Assembly: GCF_047974105.1 (NCBI RefSeq)
Contig: NZ_JBHYRS010000002.1
Span: 1-64,000 of the forward strand
Length of the DNA: 64,000 bases
From: Mitsuokella sp047974105
GTDB lineage: Bacteria; Bacillota; Negativicutes; Selenomonadales; Selenomonadaceae
Direction of reading: 5' to 3'
How positions within the stretch are numbered: the first letter of the stretch is position 1; each line of letters starts with the position of its first letter. Under the pieces are notes generated by a model. The model made no database searches, had not been told where the DNA came from, and saw only the letters and a program-made list of their open reading frames with translations. A program made the translations under genes and the position numbers. Positions 1 to 8,472 of this stretch are shown in pieces.

Positions 1-174
1 GCCAGTGCCGCTGCTTACAGCATTCTCGAGACCGCTAAAGTCAACGAGATAAATCCATACAAATACTTTAAATATCTCTTTGAGCAACTGCCGAACATCG
101 ACTTTTTGCGTCATCCCGAAAAGCTCGACGACTTTCTGCCATGGAGCGACAATATCCAACAAAACTGCAAATAA
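1..174 (+). CDS. IS66-family transposase, C-terminal fragment (cut by window edge)
   Basis: The first 57 codons, ending in TAA, read as the tail of an IS66-type DDE transposase. The segment NEINPYKYFKYLFEQLP followed by DDFLPW is the usual C-terminus of that family, where it follows the catalytic core. The rest of the gene lies left of the window, so neither its completeness nor its accessory genes (tnpA/tnpB type) can be judged. A strong hairpin follows directly after the stop codon, and a plausible element end lies about 60 bp further on. The family call rests on motif memory; the reading frame itself is clear. Confidence 0.8.
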   Translation, partial: ASAAAYSILETAKVNEINPYKYFKYLFEQLPNIDFLRHPEKLDDFLPWSDNIQQNCK

Positions 175-176
175 TG

Positions 177-213
177 AATGATCCCGACTGCTGACGCAGC
201 CGGGATCATTTTA
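177..213 (+). terminator. Intrinsic terminator after the transposase
   Basis: AATGATCCCG and CGGGATCATT form a perfect 10-bp stem, extended inward by CTGC/GCAG, followed by TTTAT. It begins within three bases of the transposase stop. Confidence 0.7.
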
Positions 214-230
214 TGTTATACACCTGATGG

Positions 231-250
231 TTAAGCGCTTACGCTATAGC
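231..250. other. Possible right end of the IS66-type element
   Basis: IS66 elements typically begin with GTAAGCG and end with the complement. The sequence TTAAGCGCTTAC ends at base 242 and has the expected CGCTTAC terminus. The next eight bases (GCTATAGC) would then be the 8-bp target duplication. The left end is outside the window, so this cannot be confirmed here. Confidence 0.3.
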
Positions 251-340
251 ATAAAAGATAATAAAAAATAAATCATCTTCCAGATAAAAAGCTGTTAAAG
301 TCATGTATTTGTCTGATTCTGAGGAATCGGCGGCAGCAGA

Positions 341-371
341 TTGACTCTAACCTTAGGACAGGGTTTATTCT
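341..371 (+). promoter_or_regulatory. MerR-type promoter with 19-bp spacer
   Basis: A -35 box TTGACT (341-346) and a -10 box TATTCT (366-371) are separated by 19 bp. This overlong spacer is the hallmark of promoters activated by MerR-family proteins, which untwist the DNA. The spacer holds an imperfect dyad, AACC...GGTT. It points toward the MerR-family gene at 689, so autoregulation is the simplest reading. About 310 bases of leader separate the two, including a small reading frame and a poly-G tract. Confidence 0.6.
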
Positions 372-457
372 GAAAGAGAAGTTAAACTAAGGGTTCATTT
401 TTAAAAATAAATAGTTTTTAAACAACAACTCTGCAGCTGCTGCAGGAGCAGGCTGTC

Positions 458-571
458 ATGAACATAACAGAAGGCATCAAAATGGAAGAAAGAAAGGAAC
501 TTAGATTATGTATACCGTGGAAACACAAAAAGAACAAATGTGTGCGGGGGGGGGGGGTACTGACTTCATGA
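458..571 (+). CDS. Doubtful 37-codon leader ORF crossing a poly-G tract
   Basis: An AGGAG (444-448) lies 9 bases before an ATG that opens a short basic frame beginning MNITEGIKMEERKELR. The frame runs through the 12-G tract, and its C-terminus depends on the number of Gs. With 12 Gs it ends about seven codons after the tract. One more G would shift it into a frame that stays open to 672. No family is recognised. It may be a real leader peptide downstream of the MerR-type promoter or chance coding in a leader. Its only notable feature is the combination of ribosome site, promoter and homopolymer. Confidence 0.2.
   Translation: MNITEGIKMEERKELRLCIPWKHKKNKCVRGGGVLTS
546..557. repeat. Homopolymeric G tract (12 G)
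   Basis: Twelve consecutive Gs lie between the MerR-type promoter and the regulator gene. Tracts of this length are prone to slipped-strand length change in other bacteria. A short hairpin (TGTGCTG 574-580 with CAGCACA 603-609) follows it. Confidence 0.85.
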
Positions 572-688
572 AATGTGCTGTCAGGATGCGCCGCCCCCGC
601 CTCAGCACATGGTCGCAGCGCTTGCAACATTTGCATTCGAAGAATGCTGAGACTGGAACTTTTGTCATTTGATTGGGGAGGAATTACC

Positions 689-1555
689 ATGAAAAATAAT
701 CGCTTATCCATCGGCCAGATGGCCAAACTGAACCACACGACGCTGGCTACGCTTCGTCTTTACGATAAAATGGGGCTGCTGTCACCGGCTTACACCAATC
801 CGGAGACGGGCTACCGCTACTACGATGTCACGCAGTGCGCGACGTTCCATATGATTCAGAACAACAAGAACCTCAACATGAGCCTGAAGGAAATCAAGGC
901 CATTCTCGACAAGAGTGACTTTCATTTTCTGCTGAAACTCTACCACGAAAAGATGGCAGCACTCGACAAGGAGTTCGAGGAACTCGAACGCAAACGCCGC
1001 ACGCTGAAGAAAATCGCGGACTGGGCGGACTTTTATCAGCACCGTCCGCCTGTCGGCACCTTTTCCCTGCTTTATATGCCAGAACACTGCCTCTACAAGA
1101 TGCCGGCCGACCGCAATTATTTTCAGGAGGATTTTGGCAGCTTCATCTACGGCTTGTCGCAGCTGGAGTCGCTCATGCAGAAAAATAATTTCCCGCTCGT
1201 GTATCTCTACACGGCCTTTATCTCGATGAAGCAGGACGAATTCCAGCAGGGCACTTATCGCGCGGAGGCGATCGGCATCCTGCTCGGCGAGGAATACCGG
1301 ACGTGTCCGAACGTGGAAGTCAAAGAGAGCCGCATGAATGCCTGCGTCTACTTCGACGACTTCACCAAAGTGCACGAATACCTCGCCAAACTGAACAAAT
1401 ACTGCGAGCAGCAGCACTATAAAATCATCGGTGACGCCAGCTGCCGCATCGTCGGCACCCTCGACGTCCACGACTTCCGCCATCCGTCCGAGTACCTGTG
1501 CCTTCAGGTCCCGGTCGAAACACAGAGTGATCTTGACGTAAAAGCGAAGAACTGA
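689..1555 (+). CDS. MerR-family transcriptional regulator with GyrI-like effector domain
   Basis: 288 residues. The N-terminus (LSIGQMAKLNHTTLATLRLY, then GLLSPAYTNPETGYRYY) is a classic MerR winged helix-turn-helix. Residues about 75-115 form a charged dimerisation coiled coil. The C-terminal half resembles the GyrI-like/BmrR effector-binding fold, which binds small, often cationic, compounds in multidrug-responsive regulators. The ATG at 689 is chosen because GGGGAGG lies 7 bases upstream and the HTH starts immediately; an in-frame GTG at 575 would add an unrelated tail. The neighbours are the adhesin genes downstream and an IS end upstream, so the target is unclear. A MerR-type promoter 340 bases upstream suggests autoregulation. 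Confidence 0.85.
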   Translation: MKNNRLSIGQMAKLNHTTLATLRLYDKMGLLSPAYTNPETGYRYYDVTQCATFHMIQNNKNLNMSLKEIKAILDKSDFHFLLKLYHEKMAALDKEFEELERKRRTLKKIADWADFYQHRPPVGTFSLLYMPEHCLYKMPADRNYFQEDFGSFIYGLSQLESLMQKNNFPLVYLYTAFISMKQDEFQQGTYRAEAIGILLGEEYRTCPNVEVKESRMNACVYFDDFTKVHEYLAKLNKYCEQQHYKIIGDASCRIVGTLDVHDFRHPSEYLCLQVPVETQSDLDVKAKN

Positions 1556-1620
1556 ATCCGTCCATCCTCACGGCAGAAAAACTGGCCTGATTCAAAGCAT
1601 AAATAAGAAAAATAACAAAA

Positions 1621-1660
1621 GAGCAGTTTCCCTTTTGCGGGATGCTGCCCTTTTTTGTTT
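1621..1660 (+). terminator. Intrinsic terminator after the MerR gene
   Basis: GCAGTTTCCC and GGGATGCTGC pair imperfectly around TTTTGC and are followed by CCTTTTTTG. It lies 70 bases after the regulator stop. Confidence 0.6.
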
Positions 1661-1784
1661 GTTTGCGGTCGATTCGCAATTGCAAAATGAAAGACGCCGC
1701 GTTGTTTGACCCTCATGCGGCAACAGGTCGTACGCTTAAATTAGCTTTAAGGCGACTTTAACATAAATGAGGGGGCGTTTGCGC

Positions 1785-4700
1785 ATGAAACGCAGCGTGA
1801 AAATGAGGATTTTAGCGGGCATCGGTTTGATGGCCGTCACAGCGTGCTGGAGCGGGACGGAGGTCTATGCGGCGTATGACTCGGCCACGAATACGGATAC
1901 GCTGACGAACAGTACTATCAGCGCCCATCCGGCGGTCCCTTTTAAAGAGGGCGATCTTTCTTCTTATGACCATCCTGACCGGAACCTGGTCATCAACTGG
2001 ATCGACAATTCCCGTGCTGACGGTTCCGCCATCCGGAATGCCAATGTCAACGCAAAAAACATTGCCATCAATGCCGATTTTGAAGGGAATGAATGGACCG
2101 ATAAGGGCATCATCAGCGATGGTAATTTTGAAACCCACGTTACGGCCAGTGGCGATATCACCATCAGGACTCATAATGATGCCGTACATACTGAAAATTA
2201 CAATGGTAAGATGACGATCGATGGGTTCAAAAACCTGAATATCACCACTACGGGTGTCGGCTTTGGTGTCATGGATGCCGGCAACGGCGTTTTCATCAAT
2301 GGCGGAGCGGGAAGTACGGTAAATATTTCCGCTCTGACAGGGGATCGTCCTGCCATTGGCGCTTCTTTAAATACCGAATTAGCTTATTGGGATCCTCAAT
2401 ACGCCATGGGCACAGGTATCACCATCAATGCAGATAAAATTATCCTTTCTTCCCCCAATGCCTCTGTTTTTGCCGGAATCGGCGAGAATCATGATTTTAA
2501 AGTCAATCTGAATGCGAAGACAGTGGATTTGACAGGTGGAATTTTTGCAGAGGGAGGAAGTACGGTATCCATCAACCCGGATATTGATGGAGTGGTCAAA
2601 ATCACTTCTACGAAAGAGAACAATAGCAGCATTTCAGCCTCCAGTGATTATACTACAGGGAAAGTTACGAATGTCATCATCAATGGGAATAAAGGCGGCA
2701 CAGCCCAGGTTTTAGGTGAAATCGAAGCAGATGATGCATGCGTTACTATCAATATGACCGGTGCGGGTTCTTATATCAAATCTACAGCAACCGGGAATAC
2801 CAGTGAAGATAGTCTGGCGAAAGATGTGCTCCTTGCCAATGGAGACAACGCCAAGATTAAATTGGATTTTAGCGGTAACAATTCGCTGATTCGCGGAGAT
2901 ATGACTGCATCTACGGGTGGAGACTTGGATATCAAGGCATCGGGTAATAATTTCTCTATAGCTCGCACTTATACTTGGGATGAGCCTTTCCGCCACGGTG
3001 TCATACAGGCGGACAGAAAGGGAACAGCAAATCTCGTACTCACCGGCAATCATAATCGAATCGATGGCAGCTTAAAGGCATATTATAATGGCCAGATCAA
3101 TCTGAAGATGTCAGGAGATGATGCCGTCTTCAATGGGAATATGTGGACAGAAATTGATACTCCTAAGGAATCGCCGCAACATTCACGTGATGACAATGCA
3201 GCTATTCATGCCGAATTTTCCGGTAAAAATGCCCAGATAAAAGGTGATATTGTATCGAGAGAAGGCCATAGCCAAATTACAGCCGGTTTTTCAGGAGAAA
3301 ATGGGAGATTGACAGGGGATGCAAAGGCAATCGGTACTTTTACGATGAGTTACGACAGCCGTTATCCTAACAAACGTTTTTATACGCTCACTGACGATAC
3401 CGTAACTAACCTCAACATGACTGGTGTGCATACTTCTCAGATTGGTAATCTGGTTGCAGAGGGAAACAACACATTGAATGCCAATTATACGGGACTGGGT
3501 TCCAGCCTTACGGGTAATGCTGATAACAAAGGCATCATGAACCTGACTTTCGATAATCAGTCCTCGATGACTGGCAATATGGCCAACGACACGATGAAAT
3601 ATGATGATGACAAAGGAACCTCCTTTGCTGGCCAGCTCAAAGCTGACTTCAACAACGGCTCTCATTGGACCGGTAATTTGACGAATAATTCTGGTACGAC
3701 GAATGTCGGCTTTAATAATGATTCACTATGGACCGGCAATCTTTCCAGCACGTCTGGCACGGCTGCCATCAATCTGAACAATGGCAGTGTCTGGAACGGC
3801 GCTTCGTCTGGCAATGGCGATATTAATCTTACGAATGCTTCCCTTTGGAACGTGACGAAGGACAGCACGGCAAACAGTGTCAATCCTGATGGCAGCAGCG
3901 TGATTTCTCTTGCCGGTGCGGCGAAGAAGCTCGAAACGCAAAAGCTCGGGGGCACGGGCGGCACATTCCTGATGGACCTTTCCTATAAGAATAATGATGT
4001 CAACACCTACCGCAATGGCGGCGGTGACTTTGTCGTGGCACATGGCGGCACGGGCAGTGCCTACAACGTTTCCCTGACAAATAACAGCAGCGTCAATGGC
4101 ATGACCGACGGCAGCAAGCTTTATTTTGCTTCGACTGCCGCGGATTCCTCGACGTTCCGCATGAATCAGTCCGTTCAGGTGGCAAACTACAACAAGATTT
4201 ACAATAAGAACCTCATTGTCAAGAAAGAAACGGAAAACAGCGATTCTGACTTTAAGGGCTATGACGACTGGTTTCTGACGCCGGACAGTTCGAAGGGGAA
4301 TGGCGGCAATACGATTAACCCCAATGGCATCGTGCCGGGCTCGGCTGCGAATGAGGCGTTTGCGCTCTGGCGCGATGACGACACGCTGCTCAAACGCCTC
4401 GGCGAACTCCGTTATCAGCAGCAGGACGAAGGCGTCTGGGCGCGCATGGTCAACAAACACCTCGAACGCGACGGCCATCATGCGTTCCACGGCAACTATA
4501 AGACCCTGCAGGTCGGCTACGACAAGAAAAAGACTACGGAGAGCGACGGCAATTGGTACTACGGCGGTGCCATCTCGCACCTCTGGGGCAATACGGGCTA
4601 CACGGATGGCTATGGCTCCGAAAAATCCACGGACCTTTCGCTTTACGCCACGAACATCCGCCCGCACGGCCATTACCTTGACCTCATCGGCAGAGTCGGC

Positions 4701-5213
4701 CGCATCGACTCCGACTACAACACGAGTTACCGCGACCACGGCAAATTCGAGAACTGGGGCACAAGCATTGGCGCGGAATACGGCCGCAAAAAAATGCTTG
4801 ACGGCGGCTGGAGCATTGAACCGCAGGCCCAGCTCACATATCATTACCTCTGGGGTGACGACTACACGACAGGCAACGGCGCGAAAGTCAGTCAGGACAA
4901 CGCCGACAGCCTCGTCGGACGTCTCGGCTTCGTCCTCGGCAAGGACTTCAACGTCGGCACGCCAAATGTCGGCCGCGTTTACCTCAAAGCTTCCGTCCTG
5001 CACGACTTCCTCGGCAGCACAGGCAGCAGCATAACCGACGACCTCACCTACCGCGATGACGACGACCTCGGCGACACCTGGTACATCGCCGGCATCGGCA
5101 CGAATATCCACTTCGGCAAAGATAACGAATTCTACTTCGACGCCGAACGAAACTTTAACGCTGATGTCAACATGAAATACCGCTTTAACGCCGGTCTTCG
5201 CTTTGGGTTTTAA
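1785..5213 (+). CDS. Type Va autotransporter with beta-helical passenger
   Basis: 1142 residues. The start ATG at 1785 follows GAGGGGGCG; an earlier in-frame ATG (1767) lacks a site. Residues 1-29 form a signal peptide (MKRSVKMRILAGIGLMAV, cleavage after EVYA). The passenger, to about residue 860, is rich in Asn, Gly, Ser and Thr and built of short parallel-beta-helix repeats. Several near-identical turns of the form WTGNL and MTGNM occur around residues 590-690. The last ~275 residues are an autotransporter beta-barrel: WARMVNKHLERDG opens it, and alternating aromatic strands end in GLRFGF, a terminal Phe suited to BAM recognition. It is probably a surface adhesin or colonisation factor; the ligand cannot be read. 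A terminator follows and the next gene is another adhesin. Confidence 0.88.
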   Translation: MKRSVKMRILAGIGLMAVTACWSGTEVYAAYDSATNTDTLTNSTISAHPAVPFKEGDLSSYDHPDRNLVINWIDNSRADGSAIRNANVNAKNIAINADFEGNEWTDKGIISDGNFETHVTASGDITIRTHNDAVHTENYNGKMTIDGFKNLNITTTGVGFGVMDAGNGVFINGGAGSTVNISALTGDRPAIGASLNTELAYWDPQYAMGTGITINADKIILSSPNASVFAGIGENHDFKVNLNAKTVDLTGGIFAEGGSTVSINPDIDGVVKITSTKENNSSISASSDYTTGKVTNVIINGNKGGTAQVLGEIEADDACVTINMTGAGSYIKSTATGNTSEDSLAKDVLLANGDNAKIKLDFSGNNSLIRGDMTASTGGDLDIKASGNNFSIARTYTWDEPFRHGVIQADRKGTANLVLTGNHNRIDGSLKAYYNGQINLKMSGDDAVFNGNMWTEIDTPKESPQHSRDDNAAIHAEFSGKNAQIKGDIVSREGHSQITAGFSGENGRLTGDAKAIGTFTMSYDSRYPNKRFYTLTDDTVTNLNMTGVHTSQIGNLVAEGNNTLNANYTGLGSSLTGNADNKGIMNLTFDNQSSMTGNMANDTMKYDDDKGTSFAGQLKADFNNGSHWTGNLTNNSGTTNVGFNNDSLWTGNLSSTSGTAAINLNNGSVWNGASSGNGDINLTNASLWNVTKDSTANSVNPDGSSVISLAGAAKKLETQKLGGTGGTFLMDLSYKNNDVNTYRNGGGDFVVAHGGTGSAYNVSLTNNSSVNGMTDGSKLYFASTAADSSTFRMNQSVQVANYNKIYNKNLIVKKETENSDSDFKGYDDWFLTPDSSKGNGGNTINPNGIVPGSAANEAFALWRDDDTLLKRLGELRYQQQDEGVWARMVNKHLERDGHHAFHGNYKTLQVGYDKKKTTESDGNWYYGGAISHLWGNTGYTDGYGSEKSTDLSLYATNIRPHGHYLDLIGRVGRIDSDYNTSYRDHGKFENWGTSIGAEYGRKKMLDGGWSIEPQAQLTYHYLWGDDYTTGNGAKVSQDNADSLVGRLGFVLGKDFNVGTPNVGRVYLKASVLHDFLGSTGSSITDDLTYRDDDDLGDTWYIAGIGTNIHFGKDNEFYFDAERNFNADVNMKYRFNAGLRFGF

Positions 5214-5277
5214 TAAGGTTTGAACATATTTGCTCGAGCCAGGCAATATCTTATAAAAAATTGTATAGATTATGAAC

Positions 5278-5325
5278 AAGCAGCCGCTTTACAGACCATA
5301 CTTTGTAAAACGGCTGCTTTGTTTA
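5278..5325 (+). terminator. Intrinsic terminator after the autotransporter
   Basis: AAGCAGCCGCTTTACA pairs with TGTAAAACGGCTGCTT with one mismatch around a short loop, followed by TGTTT. Confidence 0.7.
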
Positions 5326-5600
5326 TATGTCATCTAAAGACATGAACTAAAAATGAAACGTTTTATATTTGCGATAACCTTATCTCATGATACCGATAGA
5401 ATAAAGAGATTGATTGACTTTATGTATTATAAATATTTTAATAATGTTTTGTACGAGTACACATGTGCACATATTATGGATAAAATAGTAAAAATAAAAT
5501 GATATATTAATTGGCAATACATTAAGCCATCGTCATTGTTGTAATTTGACTCTCATCCAACGGCATGCCATATGCTTGATTTGTCTACAAGTCGTTTTTT
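5326..5600. other. AT-rich intergenic region between the two adhesin genes
   Basis: About 270 bases of markedly AT-rich sequence with no convincing gene on either strand. It must hold the promoter of the trimeric autotransporter, but no -35/-10 pair stands out. I see no repeats or conserved RNA motifs. Confidence 0.4.
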
Positions 5601-5614
5601 AAGGGGGATGCCAG

Positions 5615-7939
5615 ATGAACAAAGTTTATAAAGTCATCTACAGCAAGGCACGCCAATGCTATATCGTCGTGTCCGAACTGGCAAGAAATCATCATAAATC
5701 CGTCTCGAGCAACGGAGCTGTTGTCGGTAGCAACAAACTTAGTCGACTTCTCGTTGCTGCTCTTGCAGCTGGAACATTGACGTGGGGAATTTTGCCAAGT
5801 GACACATTTGCTGCAGATCCGGCCATCGTGACGGATGCAAAAGGGAATATCCTGAGTACGGATGCTAAAACAAAAGATGAAATTGCCGAAGATTCTGATA
5901 GTTTCCCACAAGGGAGTGGACAGAGCATTGCCATTGGCAAGGATGCCTATGCTTTCATGCAGGGTGGTAGTAAAGCACAAATGATGCTCTTCGGGGAAAA
6001 GAAAGCGACCGGCTCCATTGCCATTGGTGAAGGCGCCCAGGCCTTGTCTCAGGCCATTGCTATTGGCAACAGAGTTTATACAGGAGACTTGGGAGATGTA
6101 ACCCTTTCAAAGTATAACAATGCTCTGAGTGGCGCCGGTGTTGGGTCTGTCCTTTTGGGCAGCAACAGCTATACCGGTGGTACCCTGAGTACCCTCATGG
6201 GTGACTATTCCATTATGTCGACGTCTTATCCCAACGGCAACAGCGCTGCTTATACGCAAAATGCAGGCGCTGTATCTATCGGCGCGCTGAACAGCATCGA
6301 ATCCGCTACCTCTACAAATCCCACTTCCGGTATTGCTGACAGCATCGTCGGTCTGGCCAACCGGACCCAGAACGCCAATGGGGCGTTGGTTTATGGTGCC
6401 GGCAACGAAATTACCAATTCTATTGCAACGGCTGCTGCACCTAGCTTTGCTTCTTCTGCTAAAAAAGCCGCAAACGATTTAAGAGAATCTGTCAAAAACA
6501 ATCCTGGCGGGGCTGCGCTGGCCATTGGCGGCGGCAATAAAATCGACAGGTCCATCCGGACACAGGTCATGGGCGTCAACAATGAAGTGACCGGCAGCTT
6601 GTATCACGAAGATGCGCAATACATCGATATTTTTGGGCATAAATTTGAAACCAGCCCCGAAGTCAATGAATATAGCAGCCAGTACAACATGGTAGATGGC
6701 TACAATAACAAAGTTTCCAATACCAACAATGCTTATGTTATTGGTACGAACAATACAATTTTAGGCAAGACTTTCTCGGCAGATACGAAAGATGGTACTT
6801 TGAGCAAAGCTGACCGCACCAAAGCCAAGGAAAGTGACAACCTGGTCATCATCGGTGACAATCACACCATGGGTAAGGATGTGAAGAACAACATTGTCAT
6901 CGGTACTTCTGATAAAGCCCTCACCACTAGTGTTTCCAACGCTGTCCTGTTGGGGCACAATGCCGATGTCCAGAACGATGGTGGCGTGGCTGTGGGTGAC
7001 AGTTCTGTTGCCTCTACTGACAAGGGTGCCGTGGGCTACGACTTGAAGGGCGAAGACCACAGCATTGATACCACCGGTACCTGGAAATCCACGGCTGCCG
7101 CTGTTTCCGTAGGTGATACGACCAAAAATCTAACTCGCCAGATTACAGGCGTAGCGGCGGGCTCGAGTGATACCGATGCGGTCAATGTTGCTCAGTTGAA
7201 AAAAGCTATTTCAAGTGCTGCTGGAACGGTAAAGGATACCCGCAATACGGTAAAAGCTGGCGAAAATGTCACCTTAGATACCAAAGGAAATGATGATAGC
7301 GGTTATGAATACACGGTCAATGTCAAAGCAGACGGCAAGGTGGCATCTGGCGATACGAAGCTAATCAGCGGTGATACGGTGTACAATGAGACTCGCGTTC
7401 AGCAGGATGGCACGTATGTGAAGAAGGATAAGACCGCAGGCGAGAACCTGACGGCTCTCGATAATCAGGTCGCAAACAACACGCAGAACATCACGAATGT
7501 CAATGGCCGCGTCAATGACCTCGACAGCAAAGTCAACAAGGTCGGTGCTGGTGCGGCAGCTCTTGCGGCCCTGCATCCTCTTGACTTTGACCCGGATGAC
7601 AAGTGGGATTTTGCGGTCGGCTACGGTAATTACCGCGATGCGAACAGCGTGGCGGTCGGCGCGTTCTACCGTCCGGATGAGGATACGATGTTCAGCCTCG
7701 GCACGAACTTTGGCAACGGTGAGAATATGATCAACGCCGGCGTTAGCTTCAAGTTCGGCCAGAAGGGCAAGACCTCGAACGATCGTCTCGTGATTAATAA
7801 AGAAGTCACGGAGCTGCGCGCGACGGTTTCCCGTCAGGACGAACAGCTCAAGAAGCAGGACAGCGAGATCAAAGAGCTCAAGGCCATGGTCAGCAAGCTT
7901 CTCGCAGCCCAGAACAATAAGGCGGAAGCTGCTAAATAA
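5615..7939 (+). CDS. Trimeric autotransporter adhesin (YadA/Hia class) with C-terminal coiled-coil extension
   Basis: 774 residues; AAGGGGG precedes the ATG by 7 bases. The N-terminus MNKVYKVIYSKARQCYIVVS is an extended signal peptide region (ESPR), followed by a hydrophobic core and cleavage near DTFA (residue ~67). The head carries YadA-type left-handed beta-roll repeats such as SIAIGEGAQALSQAIAIGNR and ALAIGGGNKI. A neck motif (TGVAAGSSDTDAVNVAQLK, from ~509) leads to a stalk. The membrane anchor spans about residues 650-712 and ends in NAGVSFKFG. About 60 further residues form a charged heptad-like tail (ELRATVSRQDEQLKKQDSEI) ending in KAEAAK, which classical YadA proteins lack. It should form homotrimers on the cell surface. 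A terminator follows. Confidence 0.9.
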   Translation: MNKVYKVIYSKARQCYIVVSELARNHHKSVSSNGAVVGSNKLSRLLVAALAAGTLTWGILPSDTFAADPAIVTDAKGNILSTDAKTKDEIAEDSDSFPQGSGQSIAIGKDAYAFMQGGSKAQMMLFGEKKATGSIAIGEGAQALSQAIAIGNRVYTGDLGDVTLSKYNNALSGAGVGSVLLGSNSYTGGTLSTLMGDYSIMSTSYPNGNSAAYTQNAGAVSIGALNSIESATSTNPTSGIADSIVGLANRTQNANGALVYGAGNEITNSIATAAAPSFASSAKKAANDLRESVKNNPGGAALAIGGGNKIDRSIRTQVMGVNNEVTGSLYHEDAQYIDIFGHKFETSPEVNEYSSQYNMVDGYNNKVSNTNNAYVIGTNNTILGKTFSADTKDGTLSKADRTKAKESDNLVIIGDNHTMGKDVKNNIVIGTSDKALTTSVSNAVLLGHNADVQNDGGVAVGDSSVASTDKGAVGYDLKGEDHSIDTTGTWKSTAAAVSVGDTTKNLTRQITGVAAGSSDTDAVNVAQLKKAISSAAGTVKDTRNTVKAGENVTLDTKGNDDSGYEYTVNVKADGKVASGDTKLISGDTVYNETRVQQDGTYVKKDKTAGENLTALDNQVANNTQNITNVNGRVNDLDSKVNKVGAGAAALAALHPLDFDPDDKWDFAVGYGNYRDANSVAVGAFYRPDEDTMFSLGTNFGNGENMINAGVSFKFGQKGKTSNDRLVINKEVTELRATVSRQDEQLKKQDSEIKELKAMVSKLLAAQNNKAEAAK

Positions 7940-7967
7940 AATATTTTTGCGTAAAGCAAAGACGCGC

Positions 7968-8001
7968 AAAGGTCACATGGGAATCCCGTGTGGCCTTTTT
8001 T
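7968..8001 (+). terminator. Intrinsic terminator after the trimeric adhesin
   Basis: AGGTCACATGGG and TCCCGTGTGGCCT form a stem with G-T wobbles, followed by TTTTT. Confidence 0.7.
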
Positions 8002-8155
8002 GTCATTTTTGACTGTCATGAAGGAAATGGATAGGGATGAGGCGAAGTATGTTGAGTATGGGAAAAACCGATTGGTCTATCGGATTAGACGGCTTTTCTT
8101 TAAGCCAGAATCGTTTATGATGGAATTATCATGAGTCATCAGGAGAGTGAAAGAA

Positions 8156-8458
8156 ATGGAGAGAAAAGCGGTTCTTTTGGATTTGAAGGATAATGTCGCG
8201 ACCTGTACGGGCGAGGTCCGGACGGGGGACACGGTTTTGGCCGTGGGCGATGAGAAGGTCGAGGTTGTGGCGGCCGAGGATATTCCGATTTGGCATAAGA
8301 TTGCGCTGCGGCCGATTGCGAAAGGCGAGGCCGTTATCAAATACGGCGAGATGATTGGCGAGGCCGATAAGGATATCAAAAAGGGCGGCTGGGTGTCACA
8401 TGAAAATATTCACAGTGTGCCGCGCGATTATGAGAGTGAATATATTTTGAAGGATTAA
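8156..8458 (+). CDS. UxaA-family dehydratase, small (SAF-domain) subunit
   Basis: 100 residues. It is a stand-alone SAF domain as found at the N-terminus of altronate and galactarate dehydratases; PIWHKIALRPIAKGEAVIKY and GEMIGEA are characteristic. In split versions this small subunit partners with the large UxaA domain, encoded only 14 bases downstream. The pair should dehydrate a sugar acid such as altronate to a 2-keto-3-deoxy acid, though the substrate cannot be deduced. The ATG at 8156 is preferred because AGGAG lies 10 bases upstream; an in-frame GTG at 8147 abuts the site. No uronate isomerase or transporter genes lie nearby. Confidence 0.85.
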   Translation: MERKAVLLDLKDNVATCTGEVRTGDTVLAVGDEKVEVVAAEDIPIWHKIALRPIAKGEAVIKYGEMIGEADKDIKKGGWVSHENIHSVPRDYESEYILKD

Positions 8459-8472
8459 GGGGGATGCGTGAG

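Noticed and set aside
575..688. An N-terminal extension of the MerR-family gene from a GTG at 575
   Set aside because: The extra 38 residues precede the HTH without similarity, while a strong ribosome site fits the ATG at 689.
3726..5279. A 517-codon minus-strand frame opposite the autotransporter barrel
   Set aside because: It has no ribosome site or recognisable domain and mirrors the barrel coding region.
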